NCBI GenBank assembly: GCA_017962825.1
Contig: JAGCUO010000196.1
Span: 1 to 60,522 of the forward strand
Origin: Lachnospiraceae bacterium
Lineage (GTDB): Bacteria > Bacillota > Clostridia > Lachnospirales > Lachnospiraceae
Reading direction: 5' to 3'
DNA: 60,522 nt
Made by a program: the position numbers and the translations under genes. Under the pieces are notes generated by a model, which was not told the DNA's origin, made no database searches, and saw only the letters and a program-made list of their open reading frames with translations. Below are positions 44,279 through 53,967 of this stretch, in pieces; within the stretch, counting starts at the first letter, position 1; each line of letters starts with the position of its first letter.

Positions 44279-45207
44279 ACGAACAAGCTGAAACAGAAGA
44301 TAGAAAAGAAGCGGATACTTATGCGATAGTGTGTCTCGTTTTGGCAGTCATAGCTTATCCGCTTGCCTGTACCATTTTCGGAGGAGCGTTATTACTTTTT
44401 ATATCGGTTATATTGGGAATAATTGCTCTAAAGGATCGTACATCAAAACGGGAACTTGCAATAGTCGGATTAGTGCTGGATGCATTTTTATGCATTATTG
44501 TAGGCATCGTCGTTTATCTGCTATCTACATTCGGTAGCGTGACGGTTAAAGAAACTTCCGTATCACCTTCGGGATCATATCAGGTTGAGGTTATTGCAAA
44601 TGATCAGGGAGCAACCGGCGGGAATTATGAATTGTACTTTGAACGCTCATCCGAAGGGAAATTTGCTTCCGTAGGAGATAAGAAACCGCGAGATGCAGAG
44701 TATATAAGCGGAACCACAAGGACGTGGGGGACTTATTACGACATAAAGTGGACCTCGGACGATACAATCTATGTCACTGCAGATTACGTTCGTGTTTCCG
44801 GGATTAATCTGATCAAGGTGGAATTATTCCCGGATACTTATCAGACATATGAGGGAAAAGTATATTTAAACCGCGATGAATCGTATTTCGATCATTATGA
44901 GATATCGGGTGATAAAGTTTTCTATGTGTGCTATCTGAACATAACCAATACTTTTTATGAGCCGATAGATTTTTCACTTGAGGCTGAAGATATACAGGGT
45001 CAGGACGGATTGCTTCTTGACGGTCATATGGTTTCGGCAGACCGTGAGGGCGGCGAAGCAGTTTATTCGATAGGTCCCGGAGAGACCGAAATGTTTGAAG
45101 TTGTTTTATGCGGGGAAAAAGGAGCTAAAGACGAGCGCATAGAGGAAGAGCTGCTCCCGGCTATTTATTTAATCCCGGTGTCTTATTATCCGAATTACGA
45201 ACCGTAA
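44275..45207 (+). CDS. Membrane protein with DUF4190-like helices and an extracytoplasmic domain
   Basis: 310 residues, GTG start. Two or three membrane helices (about 16-45 and 58-85; VISVILGIIALKDRTSKREL loop resembles DUF4190) are followed by SVSPSGSYQVEVIANDQGATGG (split: SPSGSYQVEV), as in DUF5412-type domains, and a second beta-rich domain (about 205-300) with YFDHYEISGDKVFYVCYLNI. Together with 41925, 43775 and 44066 it forms a cluster of poorly known envelope proteins. Confidence 0.7.
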   Translation: MNEQAETEDRKEADTYAIVCLVLAVIAYPLACTIFGGALLLFISVILGIIALKDRTSKRELAIVGLVLDAFLCIIVGIVVYLLSTFGSVTVKETSVSPSGSYQVEVIANDQGATGGNYELYFERSSEGKFASVGDKKPRDAEYISGTTRTWGTYYDIKWTSDDTIYVTADYVRVSGINLIKVELFPDTYQTYEGKVYLNRDESYFDHYEISGDKVFYVCYLNITNTFYEPIDFSLEAEDIQGQDGLLLDGHMVSADREGGEAVYSIGPGETEMFEVVLCGEKGAKDERIEEELLPAIYLIPVSYYPNYEP

Positions 45208-45227
45208 ACTGATTTATAACCAAACAT

Positions 45228-45263
45228 GGGACAGGCTCGCGGGCTTGTCCCTGTTTTATTTTT
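45228..45263 (+). terminator. Terminator after gene 44275
   Basis: GGGACAGGC (45228-45236) pairs with 45243-45251 (one G-T) and is followed by TGTTTTATTTTT. Confidence 0.85.
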
Positions 45264-45285
45264 CGGGAACTACATGCTCAAAATA

Positions 45286-45294
45286 TGTTATAAT
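45286..45294 (+). promoter_or_regulatory. Extended -10 promoter of map
   Basis: TGTTATAAT has the TGn extension and a consensus TATAAT (45289-45294), 26 bp before ATG 45320. The -35 is poor, as usual for extended -10 promoters. Confidence 0.6.
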
Positions 45295-45319
45295 AGCTTA
45301 GTTTGTGAAGGAGATAGTT

Positions 45320-46255
45320 ATGACTAACAATGAACATTTTGAAGCACTTTGCCCTGAAATGGCAAAGCATTCCGAGGAAGTTGTCAGGAAAATGGGCAGG
45401 AACGATCCCTGCTGGTGCGGAAGCGGTAAGAAATACAAGGCCTGCCATGCAGCATTTGACGATAAGCTCAAGAAGTATGCCCTTATGGGAAAGATAGTAC
45501 CCGATCACAGCATTCTCAAAACGCCCGAACAGATCGAGAAGATCAAGGAATCTGCTGCAATAAACATTGCGATCCTTGACCGCATAGAAAAAGAGATCCA
45601 TGAGGGAATGCCTACATCAGAGATCGATAAGATCGTCTACGATATGAGCATTGAAGCGGGTGCAATCCCCGCACCTTTAAACTACGAAGGATATCCTTAT
45701 TCCGTATGTACCTCCGTAAATGAGCAGGTATGTCACGGATTCCCTTCGGACAAGGTCATCCTTAAGAGCGGCGATATCGTAAATGTTGACTGCTCAACGA
45801 TCCTGAACGGTTTCTTTTCCGATTCATCGAGAATGTTCTGCATAGGTGAAGTTTCCGAAGAAAAGAAGCGCCTTGTGCAGATCACCAAAGAGGCCTGCTA
45901 TGAAGGTCTCAAATATGCAAAGCCCTGGGGATACTTGGGCGATGTGGGTCAGGCGGTTCACGATTACTGCTATGATAACGGATACACCATCGTAAGAGAG
46001 ATCGGCGGACACGGCGTGGGACTTGAATTCCATGAAGATCCCTGGGTAGGATACCATTCCAAGAAGGGTACCGAAATGCTTCTTGTTCCCGGAATGATCT
46101 TTACGATAGAGCCCATGGTAAATATGGGAAAAGAAGACATTGTGACCGACAAATCAAACGGCTGGGAAGTATCCACCAAAGACGGTCAGCCTTCCGCTCA
46201 GTGGGAGCTGATGGTACTTATCACAGAGGACGGCAACGAAGTTCTCAGCTGGTAA
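45320..46255 (+). CDS. map: Methionine aminopeptidase with N-terminal SEC-C motif
   Basis: Removes the initiator Met from new proteins. 311 residues: an N-terminal zinc SEC-C motif (GRNDPCWCGSGKKYKACH, about 28-45), which in related enzymes aids ribosome docking, then the type I catalytic domain with the two metal Asp residues in VDCSTILNGFFSDS near 160, His in GHGVGLEFHE near 236 and Glu in FTIEPM and WELMV. AAGGAG precedes ATG 45320. Many Clostridia have a second, short map in the ribosomal protein cluster, so this is probably the extra copy. Confidence 0.92.
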   Translation: MTNNEHFEALCPEMAKHSEEVVRKMGRNDPCWCGSGKKYKACHAAFDDKLKKYALMGKIVPDHSILKTPEQIEKIKESAAINIAILDRIEKEIHEGMPTSEIDKIVYDMSIEAGAIPAPLNYEGYPYSVCTSVNEQVCHGFPSDKVILKSGDIVNVDCSTILNGFFSDSSRMFCIGEVSEEKKRLVQITKEACYEGLKYAKPWGYLGDVGQAVHDYCYDNGYTIVREIGGHGVGLEFHEDPWVGYHSKKGTEMLLVPGMIFTIEPMVNMGKEDIVTDKSNGWEVSTKDGQPSAQWELMVLITEDGNEVLSW

Positions 46256-46259
46256 ACTT

Positions 46260-47258
46260 ATGAAAAGATCACGGATCATCCATATATGCTTCGTGGCAGC
46301 GATAGTAGTGATACTGGCACTTGTGATAGTCAGAGTAAAGGGCTGGATCAGGATCGTGGATCTGGGCGATATAACCGGTTCCGATAGTGAAATCGCCGAT
46401 TTTGAGTGCCATGACAGCATCATGCCGCTGACCGACGAAGAATACAATCTCATACGTCAGAATGAAGAGGTGATCCTGGTTTTCGGTAACGATCCTTTTT
46501 CGGAGAACTGCGGTGAAAACGGCAGTTTATCTGTGATGGTAGAAGAAGCTTCCGGAGCTAAAGTGATCAATTGTGCCATAACCGGTTCCTGTATTGGTAT
46601 GCAGGAGCCGGCTTTTGATATGTCCAAAAGTCCCATGAACCTTTTCAGTCTGTATTATCTGGCATGCGTCGCCTGTGCGGATGAAATGGATTATTCGAGG
46701 GATCTTGCGCTTGCGAAGGATGCTTTGGGGGATTCTTTTTCCGAAGACGGTGAGATGGTGCTTAAGATCCTTGATGATCTTAATATCTCGGATGTGGATG
46801 TCATCGTATTGTGCTATGACGGATCCGATTATCTCATGAACATCCCCACCGGCCTTGATGAAAAAGAATACAGCGACCCTTTCTGTTCGTATCTGGGTTC
46901 GTTTTCAGCAACAATCGAGCTCTTTAAGAAAGCGGCTCCCGGTGCGAGGATCATCGTTTTATCCGCACCTTACATGTTCCGCACAACTGAAGCCGGAAAC
47001 TGGGAACCCTGCGAAGATCATCCGAATCTTTTGGGCGAAGATCTGTCGGATTATGTGTTAGGACAGTATAAGCTTTGTACCGAGGCTTACGATATCAGCT
47101 TTGTAGACAATTATTATTCGAGCGTAAATCTGGAAAACGGACGGGATTATCTTATTGACGGCCGTATTCTTAACGAAGAGGGCAAAAGGATCATTTGCGA
47201 CAGATTTATGTACGCATTGACCTATTATGACGCTGAAAATGCCGGTAAGGTGGAGTGA
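46260..47258 (+). CDS. Membrane-anchored SGNH-like protein lacking canonical catalytic residues
   Basis: 332 residues. N-terminal membrane anchor (about 6-26), then an alpha/beta domain that follows the SGNH hydrolase plan: block I ILVFGNDPFSENCG near 74, where the usual GDS is GND; block III VIVLCYDGSDY near 182; block V DGRILNEEGKRIICDRF near 302, where the usual D-x-x-H is D-x-x-I. So the nucleophile Ser and the His are both absent. It starts 4 bp after map. Its stop codon lies inside a palindromic repeat. A binding or structural role is more likely than hydrolysis; the assignment is by pattern only. Confidence 0.6.
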   Translation: MKRSRIIHICFVAAIVVILALVIVRVKGWIRIVDLGDITGSDSEIADFECHDSIMPLTDEEYNLIRQNEEVILVFGNDPFSENCGENGSLSVMVEEASGAKVINCAITGSCIGMQEPAFDMSKSPMNLFSLYYLACVACADEMDYSRDLALAKDALGDSFSEDGEMVLKILDDLNISDVDVIVLCYDGSDYLMNIPTGLDEKEYSDPFCSYLGSFSATIELFKKAAPGARIIVLSAPYMFRTTEAGNWEPCEDHPNLLGEDLSDYVLGQYKLCTEAYDISFVDNYYSSVNLENGRDYLIDGRILNEEGKRIICDRFMYALTYYDAENAGKVE

Positions 47259-47355
47259 CAGCGGGGACGCTAAGTGACATTGGGGACGCTTCTGATTTGT
47301 CACCCGGTGACAAATCAGAAGCGTCCCCAATGTCACTTAGCGTCCCCAATGTCAT
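47255..47355. repeat. REP-like palindrome of about 100 nt, nested double copy
   Basis: Two arms of about 49 nt pair almost perfectly around GTCACCCGGTGAC. Each arm holds two GTGACA-nn-GGGGACGC blocks, so it looks like one REP-like element inside another. The left end supplies the TGA stop of the SGNH-like gene (47256-47258). Confidence 0.9.
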
Positions 47356-47525
47356 TTTGAACGAAGGTAACAAAAAAGTGCCTTCTCTGTTGTCATTTTT
47401 CTTCAAAATATATGGTTTAAAAAGTTGCTTTAGTGTAGTAAAATATGTATTTGCAGTTACTTTGTGCTCTGACGGGCGCGCATGCACTTAAACTGATGTA
47501 AAAATGGCCTTTTTGAGGAGGTTTC

Positions 47526-50015
47526 ATGACATCGGAAGTCAAGCTGACTGATTACATTGACAAGGACATACTGCAAAAGATCCAGGACTCCTTTTCAGAT
47601 ATGACGGGCCTTGCGGCACTCACCACGAATGCCGACGGATCCGCTGTTACTGAAGGGTCCAATTTCTGCCGTTTTTGTACCGAATTAAACAGAGGATGTC
47701 CGCTGGGAAAACAGCTTTGCGAATATTCCGATAAGACCGGGGCAATGATGACCCACTCCATGGGTAAGCCCACATTCTATACATGCCATGCGGGTCTTGT
47801 GGATTTTTCTGCTCCCATCATCATAAACGGAGAGATGATAGGTTGCTTTGTCGGAGGCCAGGCGCTTACTTCTGAGCCTGAAGAGCCCAAGGTCAAGGCT
47901 CATGCACTGCAGCTGGGGCTGGATCCCGACGAATACTGGAAGGCTATCTGCGAAGTCCCCGTGATATCCGAGGACAAGGTGGGAAAAGCCATGGATTTCC
48001 TCTACACCATATCCGGAGTTTTATCCGATATCGCCTACGGAAAATATACCTCCGACAGGGCGAAGGTGGAGATGGAGCATGCCGTTAAGATGAAGTCCGA
48101 CTTTCTGGCCAATATGAGCCATGAGATAAGGACACCCATGAACGCCGTTATCGGAATGGCTGAGATGGCACTGAGGGAAGATATTCCCGATAACGCAAGA
48201 AGCTATATCAACCAGATCAAATCATCCGGAAGAGCGCTTCTGACCATCATCAACGACATACTTGATTTTTCAAAGATCGAATCGGGCAAGATGGATATAA
48301 GCCCGGTGGAATATGAACCCATGAGCCTCTTTAACGATGTGGCGAACATCATCATGACAAGGCTGATGGACAAAGAAATCGAACTGATCCTTAACATGAA
48401 CGTTGATATGCCCCATCTGATCTACGGCGATAATGTGAGGATCCGCCAGATACTTATCAATCTGGCAAACAATGCGGTTAAATTCACCCGTTCGGGACAG
48501 GTACGTTTCGTAGTTGATTTCACCTGGATCGACAGTGATAACATAATGCTCAGCGTAGCGGTAGAAGATACCGGAATAGGAATTAAGCCCGAGAATGTGG
48601 GCAAGATATTCGAATCTTTCTCACAGCTTGATTCCAAGAGAAACAGAGATGTGGAAGGCTCCGGACTCGGACTTGCCATATCCAAGAATCTTCTGAACCT
48701 GATGAACGGAACGATACATGTCGAATCCGAATACGGCAGGGGATCGGTGTTTTCTTTTAAACTGCCTCAGAAGGTGGTTGATAAGACGCCCAGCATGAGC
48801 GTAAAGAATCCTTCGGGAGTTCTCGCAATAGGATTGTTTGAGAATATTTATCTCTCGGACGGATTTACCTGGGATGCGGCCAAACTCGGGGTATCGGTAA
48901 TGAACCTTGCACTCGATGCCGATCTTCCCATGGCGTGCGATACATTCCGAAAGAGAAATCCCGGAAGAAAGCTCTTTGTTTTTATAGAGCAGGAACTTCT
49001 CACAGAAGAGAAAAAGGCATACTTCCGGCAAAATCCCGATATCTGTGCTGTTTCGGTAGTGGGATTCTTCGACAGGATAGAGTCTGATCTTTCAAATCTT
49101 CTCGTGGTCAAGAAGCCTCTTTCGGCCATGAACATGGCAATGATACTTAATCACGAAAAGGTTAATTACACCGTGACGGAGGAACATGCCGACGAAGTAA
49201 CGTTTACCGCACCCGAAGCAAAGGTTCTCATAGTAGATGACAACTCGGTCAACCTGACCGTTTCCGAAGGACTTCTTGAACCGCTTAAGATGAAGACCGC
49301 CACGGCCATCAGCGGCAAGGAAGCTATTCGTAAGATAGAAGAGACACATTTCGACCTGATACTTATGGATCACATGATGCCCGAAATGGACGGCGTCGAG
49401 ACCACCAGGATCATCAGAAGAATGTATCCCGATTATGATAATGTTCCGATCATTGCCCTTACCGCCAATGCGGTAAACGGAGTAAAGGAAATGTTCCTCT
49501 CCGAAGGCATGAATGATTTCGTGGCTAAGCCGATAGAGCTCAGAGTTCTGGTCGGTAAGATCAGACAGTGGCTTCCTCCGGACCTTATCGTTAAAGGCGG
49601 TTCTCCGCCAAAAGAAAACGATACGGAGAAGGATGCATCTGATGAAGAAGTGATCTCTGTGTCCGGTGTTCTTGCGGATCTTGATACTGAAGAAGCCATG
49701 AGGCTTCTGGGTACTGAAAAACTCTTCAATGCGGTACTTGCAGAGTACACGCGTACCATACCCGAGAAAGTAGAGAGACTCGAAAAACTCTACCGCACGA
49801 GAAAGTGGGCCGATTATGCGATCGAAGTTCACGGACTCAAGAATGCATCGAGGCAGATAGGCGCAATGGAGCTTTCAAGCGTTTGTGCCGAACTTGAAAA
49901 AGCTGCCAGATCCGGAAGTGAAGAGACGATCATGCAGATCCATGACGGTATGATCGAAAGGTACAGGGCTTATGAGCCGGTGCTCAAAGCATATCTGGCC
50001 GAACACGGGACTTGA
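47526..50015 (+). CDS. Hybrid histidine kinase with PocR sensor, receiver and Hpt domains
   Basis: 829 residues, no membrane segment, so a cytoplasmic phosphorelay. N-terminal PocR-type sensor (about 8-175) with a Cys cluster (FCRFC, RGCPLGKQLC, YTCHAG) able to bind metal or a small molecule. HisKA with phosphoacceptor H199 (MSHEIRTPMNAV), HATPase with NLANNAVKF near 313 and DTGIGIKP near 350. A degenerate receiver-like stretch (about 430-535) leads to a receiver with D615 (LILMDHMMPEMDG), and a C-terminal Hpt with H769 (IEVHGLKNASRQIG). No DNA-binding response regulator is adjacent, so its output partner is elsewhere. Confidence 0.92.
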   Translation: MTSEVKLTDYIDKDILQKIQDSFSDMTGLAALTTNADGSAVTEGSNFCRFCTELNRGCPLGKQLCEYSDKTGAMMTHSMGKPTFYTCHAGLVDFSAPIIINGEMIGCFVGGQALTSEPEEPKVKAHALQLGLDPDEYWKAICEVPVISEDKVGKAMDFLYTISGVLSDIAYGKYTSDRAKVEMEHAVKMKSDFLANMSHEIRTPMNAVIGMAEMALREDIPDNARSYINQIKSSGRALLTIINDILDFSKIESGKMDISPVEYEPMSLFNDVANIIMTRLMDKEIELILNMNVDMPHLIYGDNVRIRQILINLANNAVKFTRSGQVRFVVDFTWIDSDNIMLSVAVEDTGIGIKPENVGKIFESFSQLDSKRNRDVEGSGLGLAISKNLLNLMNGTIHVESEYGRGSVFSFKLPQKVVDKTPSMSVKNPSGVLAIGLFENIYLSDGFTWDAAKLGVSVMNLALDADLPMACDTFRKRNPGRKLFVFIEQELLTEEKKAYFRQNPDICAVSVVGFFDRIESDLSNLLVVKKPLSAMNMAMILNHEKVNYTVTEEHADEVTFTAPEAKVLIVDDNSVNLTVSEGLLEPLKMKTATAISGKEAIRKIEETHFDLILMDHMMPEMDGVETTRIIRRMYPDYDNVPIIALTANAVNGVKEMFLSEGMNDFVAKPIELRVLVGKIRQWLPPDLIVKGGSPPKENDTEKDASDEEVISVSGVLADLDTEEAMRLLGTEKLFNAVLAEYTRTIPEKVERLEKLYRTRKWADYAIEVHGLKNASRQIGAMELSSVCAELEKAARSGSEETIMQIHDGMIERYRAYEPVLKAYLAEHGT

Positions 50016-50105
50016 TAAAAGACCCGACGAATTTATGATTTTTTGTTTTTTTCAAAAACGTAAAAATACAACGAATTAATTAATTTTTTTGCAGGAGGTT
50101 TTTTA

Positions 50106-51347
50106 ATGTATTCGCTTGATGAAGTAAAGAACGTAGATCCCGAGATCGCGCAGGCCATCGTTGATGAGCAGAACAGACAGAATTCCCATTTGGAATTGAT
50201 CGCATCCGAGAACTGGGTAAGCAAGGCTGTTATGGCAGCCATGGGAAGCCCTCTCACCAACAAATATGCCGAAGGATATCCCGGAAAGCGTTATTATGGC
50301 GGATGTGAGTGTGTTGACGTTGTTGAGGAACTCGCAAGAAACCGTGCTATGGAGCTTTACGGATGCACATACGCAAATGTTCAGCCCCACTCCGGAGCAC
50401 AGGCAAACCTTGCGGTTCAGTTTGCACTCCTTCAGCCCGGTGACACCCTTATGGGTATGAACCTCGATCACGGCGGACATCTTACTCACGGATCCGCAGC
50501 AAACATCTCCGGAACTTATTTCAATATCGTTCCTTACGGTGTTAACGATGAGGGATTCATCGACTATGAAAAGCTTGAGGAGATTGCAAAAGAGTGCAAG
50601 CCCAAGATGATCATCGCAGGTGCTTCCGCATATGCACGTACCATTGACTTCAAGCGTTTCAGAGAGATTGCCGATATGGTTGGCGCATATCTCATGGTTG
50701 ATATGGCTCACATTGCAGGTCTTGTTGCTGCAGGACTTCATCCCAGCCCCATTCCCTATGCACATGTAGTCACCACCACCACTCACAAGACTCTTCGCGG
50801 ACCCAGAGGCGGACTTATCCTCTCAAGTGCAGAGTTTGCCAAAGAGCACAAGCTCAACAAGGCAGTATTCCCCGGAATCCAGGGCGGACCTCTTATGCAC
50901 GTTATCGCTGCAAAGGCAGTATGCTTCAAGGAGGCTCTCGATCCTTCATTCAAGGTATATCAGCAGGGCATCGTAGACAATGCTCAGGCTCTTGCAAAGG
51001 GACTTATCTCAAGAGGACTTAAGATCGTATCCGGCGGAACCGATAACCACCTTATGCTTCTTGATCTCACTCCTTTCAACCTTACCGGAAAAGAGATCGA
51101 GGCACTTATGGATCAGGCACATCTTACTGCCAACAAGAACACCATCCCCAACGATCCTCAGAAGCCTAACGTAACCAGCGGTATCAGACTCGGTACTCCC
51201 GCTGTTACCTCCAGAGGCCTTAATACCGATGATATGGACCAGATCGCAGAGGCGATCAGCATCATCGTTAAGGAGAAGGAAGCAGGCGTTGAGAAGGCAA
51301 AGGCTATCGTAATGGCCCTTACAGAGAAGTATCCTCTGAATAAATAA
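50106..51347 (+). CDS. glyA: Serine hydroxymethyltransferase
   Basis: PLP enzyme that interconverts serine and glycine and charges tetrahydrofolate. 413 residues; cofactor Lys at 228 in [14 protein letters not shown], with ELIASENW near 28 and [10 protein letters not shown] near 97. GCAGGAGG precedes the ATG. Two further amino-acid genes (hom, aspartate kinase) follow on the same strand with short gaps, so they are probably cotranscribed. Confidence 0.96.
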   Translation: MYSLDEVKNVDPEIAQAIVDEQNRQNSHLELIASENWVSKAVMAAMGSPLTNKYAEGYPGKRYYGGCECVDVVEELARNRAMELYGCTYANVQPHSGAQANLAVQFALLQPGDTLMGMNLDHGGHLTHGSAANISGTYFNIVPYGVNDEGFIDYEKLEEIAKECKPKMIIAGASAYARTIDFKRFREIADMVGAYLMVDMAHIAGLVAAGLHPSPIPYAHVVTTTTHKTLRGPRGGLILSSAEFAKEHKLNKAVFPGIQGGPLMHVIAAKAVCFKEALDPSFKVYQQGIVDNAQALAKGLISRGLKIVSGGTDNHLMLLDLTPFNLTGKEIEALMDQAHLTANKNTIPNDPQKPNVTSGIRLGTPAVTSRGLNTDDMDQIAEAISIIVKEKEAGVEKAKAIVMALTEKYPLNK

Positions 51348-51363
51348 TTGACTGGAGACTGAA

Positions 51364-52572
51364 ATGATTCAAGTAGCTGTATTCGGATACGGAACCGTAG
51401 GAAGCGGAGTTGTGGAAGTTATCGACCGCAACAATTCTTACGTTTCCGATAATTCGGGAGATAAGGTTAACGTTAAATACATACTCGATCTTCGCGATTT
51501 CCCCGGAGATCCCAATGAGTCTAAGATCGTACATGATGTAGATATCATTGTTAATGATCCTGAAGTTTCGATCGTTTGCGAGACCATGGGAGGAGTCGGG
51601 GCTGCTTACAAATTCACCAAAGCAGCTCTCGAAAAAGGAAAGAGCGTATGCTCATCCAATAAGGAGCTTGTAGCAAAACACGGCGCCGAGCTTATTCAGG
51701 TTGCCAAGGCTCACGGATGCGCATATCTTTTCGAAGCAAGTGTAGGCGGAGGTATTCCCGTTCTCAGAACACTTACAACCGCACTCACTGCAGAGAGGAT
51801 CACTAAGATCGCAGGTATCCTTAACGGTACCACCAATTTCATTCTGACCAAGATGGAGCAGGACGGTGCCAATTTTTCCAATACCCTTAAGATCGCACAG
51901 GATCTCGGATATGCCGAGAAAGATCCTACCGCGGATATCGAGGGACATGACACTGCCAGAAAGATCTCCATTCTTTCCGACATTATGTCCGGACATTTTG
52001 TTGATTCCGATGCGGTTTCCACCGAAGGCATCACCAAGATCACAAGCTCCGACATTACCATTGCTTCAAAAGCCGGATACAGCATTAAACTCCTCGGACT
52101 TGCATCCAGAAATGATGATGACAGCGTAGGCACGATGGTAGCACCTTTCCTTGTTGCAAAGTCTCATCCCCTTGCAGGTGTGAATGATGTATTCAATGCA
52201 GTATTCGTAACCGGTAACATGCTCGGTGAGACCATGTATTACGGAAAAGGCGCAGGAAAGCTTGCAACCGCAAGTGCTGTTGTTGCGGACGTTATCGACG
52301 CGGCCAGAAAAGGATCTTCCTGCATGTATAAGGGATGGGATGATACTCCCGTAAAGACAGCATCTTTGTCCGATTCCGAGTACAGATTTTTCGTAAGATG
52401 CTCATCAGGCGATGCGGAAGCCGTTAAGGCGAAGTTTGCAGGCGCAGGTGAGAGCATCACTGCAGGATCCGAGACCGGATTTATTACAGAAAAGATGACT
52501 CAGTCGGGATTCGATGCCGTTGCTTCCGAATTAGGCATCAGAATACTCGGCAGCATCAGAGTATATGAATAA
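51364..52572 (+). CDS. hom: Homoserine dehydrogenase
   Basis: Reduces aspartate semialdehyde to homoserine. 402 residues: Rossmann motif VFGYGTVGSGVVEV near the start, catalytic domain with GILNGTTNFILTKM near 156 and YAEKDPTADIEGHDTARK near 182 (split: DPTADIEGHD), and a C-terminal ACT-like regulatory region. Starts 16 bp after glyA; the aspartate kinase gene follows. Confidence 0.94.
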   Translation: MIQVAVFGYGTVGSGVVEVIDRNNSYVSDNSGDKVNVKYILDLRDFPGDPNESKIVHDVDIIVNDPEVSIVCETMGGVGAAYKFTKAALEKGKSVCSSNKELVAKHGAELIQVAKAHGCAYLFEASVGGGIPVLRTLTTALTAERITKIAGILNGTTNFILTKMEQDGANFSNTLKIAQDLGYAEKDPTADIEGHDTARKISILSDIMSGHFVDSDAVSTEGITKITSSDITIASKAGYSIKLLGLASRNDDDSVGTMVAPFLVAKSHPLAGVNDVFNAVFVTGNMLGETMYYGKGAGKLATASAVVADVIDAARKGSSCMYKGWDDTPVKTASLSDSEYRFFVRCSSGDAEAVKAKFAGAGESITAGSETGFITEKMTQSGFDAVASELGIRILGSIRVYE

Positions 52573-52596
52573 ATTTTGAAAGAGGATTATGAAAAA

Positions 52597-53919
52597 ATGG
52601 CAACGGTAGTAAAATTCGGCGGCAGCTCACTTGCTTCTGCCGAGCAGTTCAAGAAGGTCGGCGATATCATCAGAGCTGACGAAGAGAGAAGATATGTTGT
52701 TCCTTCCGCTCCCGGTAAGAGATCTCCCAGAGATACCAAGGTTACCGACATGCTCTACAATCTCTACGACAGTGTTTCGGATGAGAGAAGTTTTGCGGAG
52801 TGCCTTAAGGAAATCCGCACCAGATATGATGAGATCATCAAAGGACTCGGACTTACACTTGATCTTACTCCCGAGTTCGATCTGATCGCCAAGAACCTTA
52901 AAGCAGGAGCAGACAAGGATTATGCCGCATCCAGAGGAGAGTATCTCAACGGACGCGTTATGGCAGCATATCTCGGATATGAATTCCTTGATCCCGCTGA
53001 ATATATTATCTTTGACAAGAAAACAGAGAATTACGATCCCGAGAAGACTTACAAGAATCTCGGAAAGAAACTTGAAAAGGTAGAGAGAGCCGTTATTCCC
53101 GGATTCTACGGAGCATATTCCGACGGCACCGTTAAGACCTTCTCAAGAGGCGGATCCGATATCACAGGTTCCATCGTTGCACGTGCGATCCATGCAGATG
53201 TTTACGAGAACTGGACCGATGTATCCGGATTCATGGTAACCGATCCCAGGATCATCAAAAATCCTGCCAAGATCGAGACCATTACTTACAGAGAACTCAG
53301 AGAGCTCGCATACATGGGAGCCGGAGTTCTTCATGAGGATGCAATTTTCCCCGTAAGACAGGAAGGCATCCCCATCAATATCAGAAATACCAATGACCCT
53401 AAGGATGACGGAACCTGGATCGTGGAGACCACTTCCAAGAAGTCCAAGTATGTCATTACCGGTATCGCAGGCAAGAAGGGATTCTGCGCCGTTAACGTTG
53501 ATAAGGACATGATGAACTCCGAGATCGGATTCGGAAGAAGAGTTCTCCAGGCATTTGAGGAGAACAATATCTCATTTGAGCATCTTCCCTCCGGTATCGA
53601 TACCATGACCGTTTTCGTACATCAGGATGAGTTCAGGGATAAGGAACAGAGCGTTGTTTCCGCTATCCGCAGAATGACTGATCCCGACACAATAGATATC
53701 GAGTCGGATCTTGCACTTATCGCAGTCGTAGGACGCGGCATGAAATCAACCAGAGGAACTGCGGGAAGAATCTTCTCCGCACTTGCTCATGCACATGTTA
53801 ACGTTAAGATGATCGATCAGGGTTCATCCGAGATCAACATCATCATTGGTGTGGCTAATTCCGATTTCGAGACGGCTATCAAGGCCATCTACGATATTTT
53901 TGTCGAGACAAAAATGTAA
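52597..53919 (+). CDS. Aspartate kinase
   Basis: First step of the aspartate family pathway (Thr, Met, Lys). 440 residues, monofunctional: kinase domain with KFGGSSLAS at the N-terminus and FSRGGSDITGSIVAR near 186, and two C-terminal ACT domains (about 290-440) for feedback control. ATG 52597 follows AAAGAGGATTATGAAAAA; an in-frame TTG at 52576 is less likely. Follows hom closely. Which amino acid inhibits it cannot be read. Confidence 0.93.
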   Translation: MATVVKFGGSSLASAEQFKKVGDIIRADEERRYVVPSAPGKRSPRDTKVTDMLYNLYDSVSDERSFAECLKEIRTRYDEIIKGLGLTLDLTPEFDLIAKNLKAGADKDYAASRGEYLNGRVMAAYLGYEFLDPAEYIIFDKKTENYDPEKTYKNLGKKLEKVERAVIPGFYGAYSDGTVKTFSRGGSDITGSIVARAIHADVYENWTDVSGFMVTDPRIIKNPAKIETITYRELRELAYMGAGVLHEDAIFPVRQEGIPINIRNTNDPKDDGTWIVETTSKKSKYVITGIAGKKGFCAVNVDKDMMNSEIGFGRRVLQAFEENNISFEHLPSGIDTMTVFVHQDEFRDKEQSVVSAIRRMTDPDTIDIESDLALIAVVGRGMKSTRGTAGRIFSALAHAHVNVKMIDQGSSEINIIIGVANSDFETAIKAIYDIFVETKM

Positions 53920-53967
53920 AGTTTTCAATTTTCCGGGGGTCTCCCCCGGATAAAAGGAGCTGAGATT

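Noticed and set aside
49092-49832. Minus-strand 246-codon frame opposite the hybrid kinase
   Set aside because: Antisense to the receiver and Hpt domains, whose motifs are intact.
50036-50080. Short Phe-rich frame ([14 protein letters not shown]) as a leader peptide before glyA
   Set aside because: No ribosome binding site and no terminator/antiterminator pair follows; the region is simply T- and A-rich.
50016-50105. Riboswitch before glyA
   Set aside because: The spacer is only 90 bp, AT-rich and without a conserved glycine or other riboswitch core.
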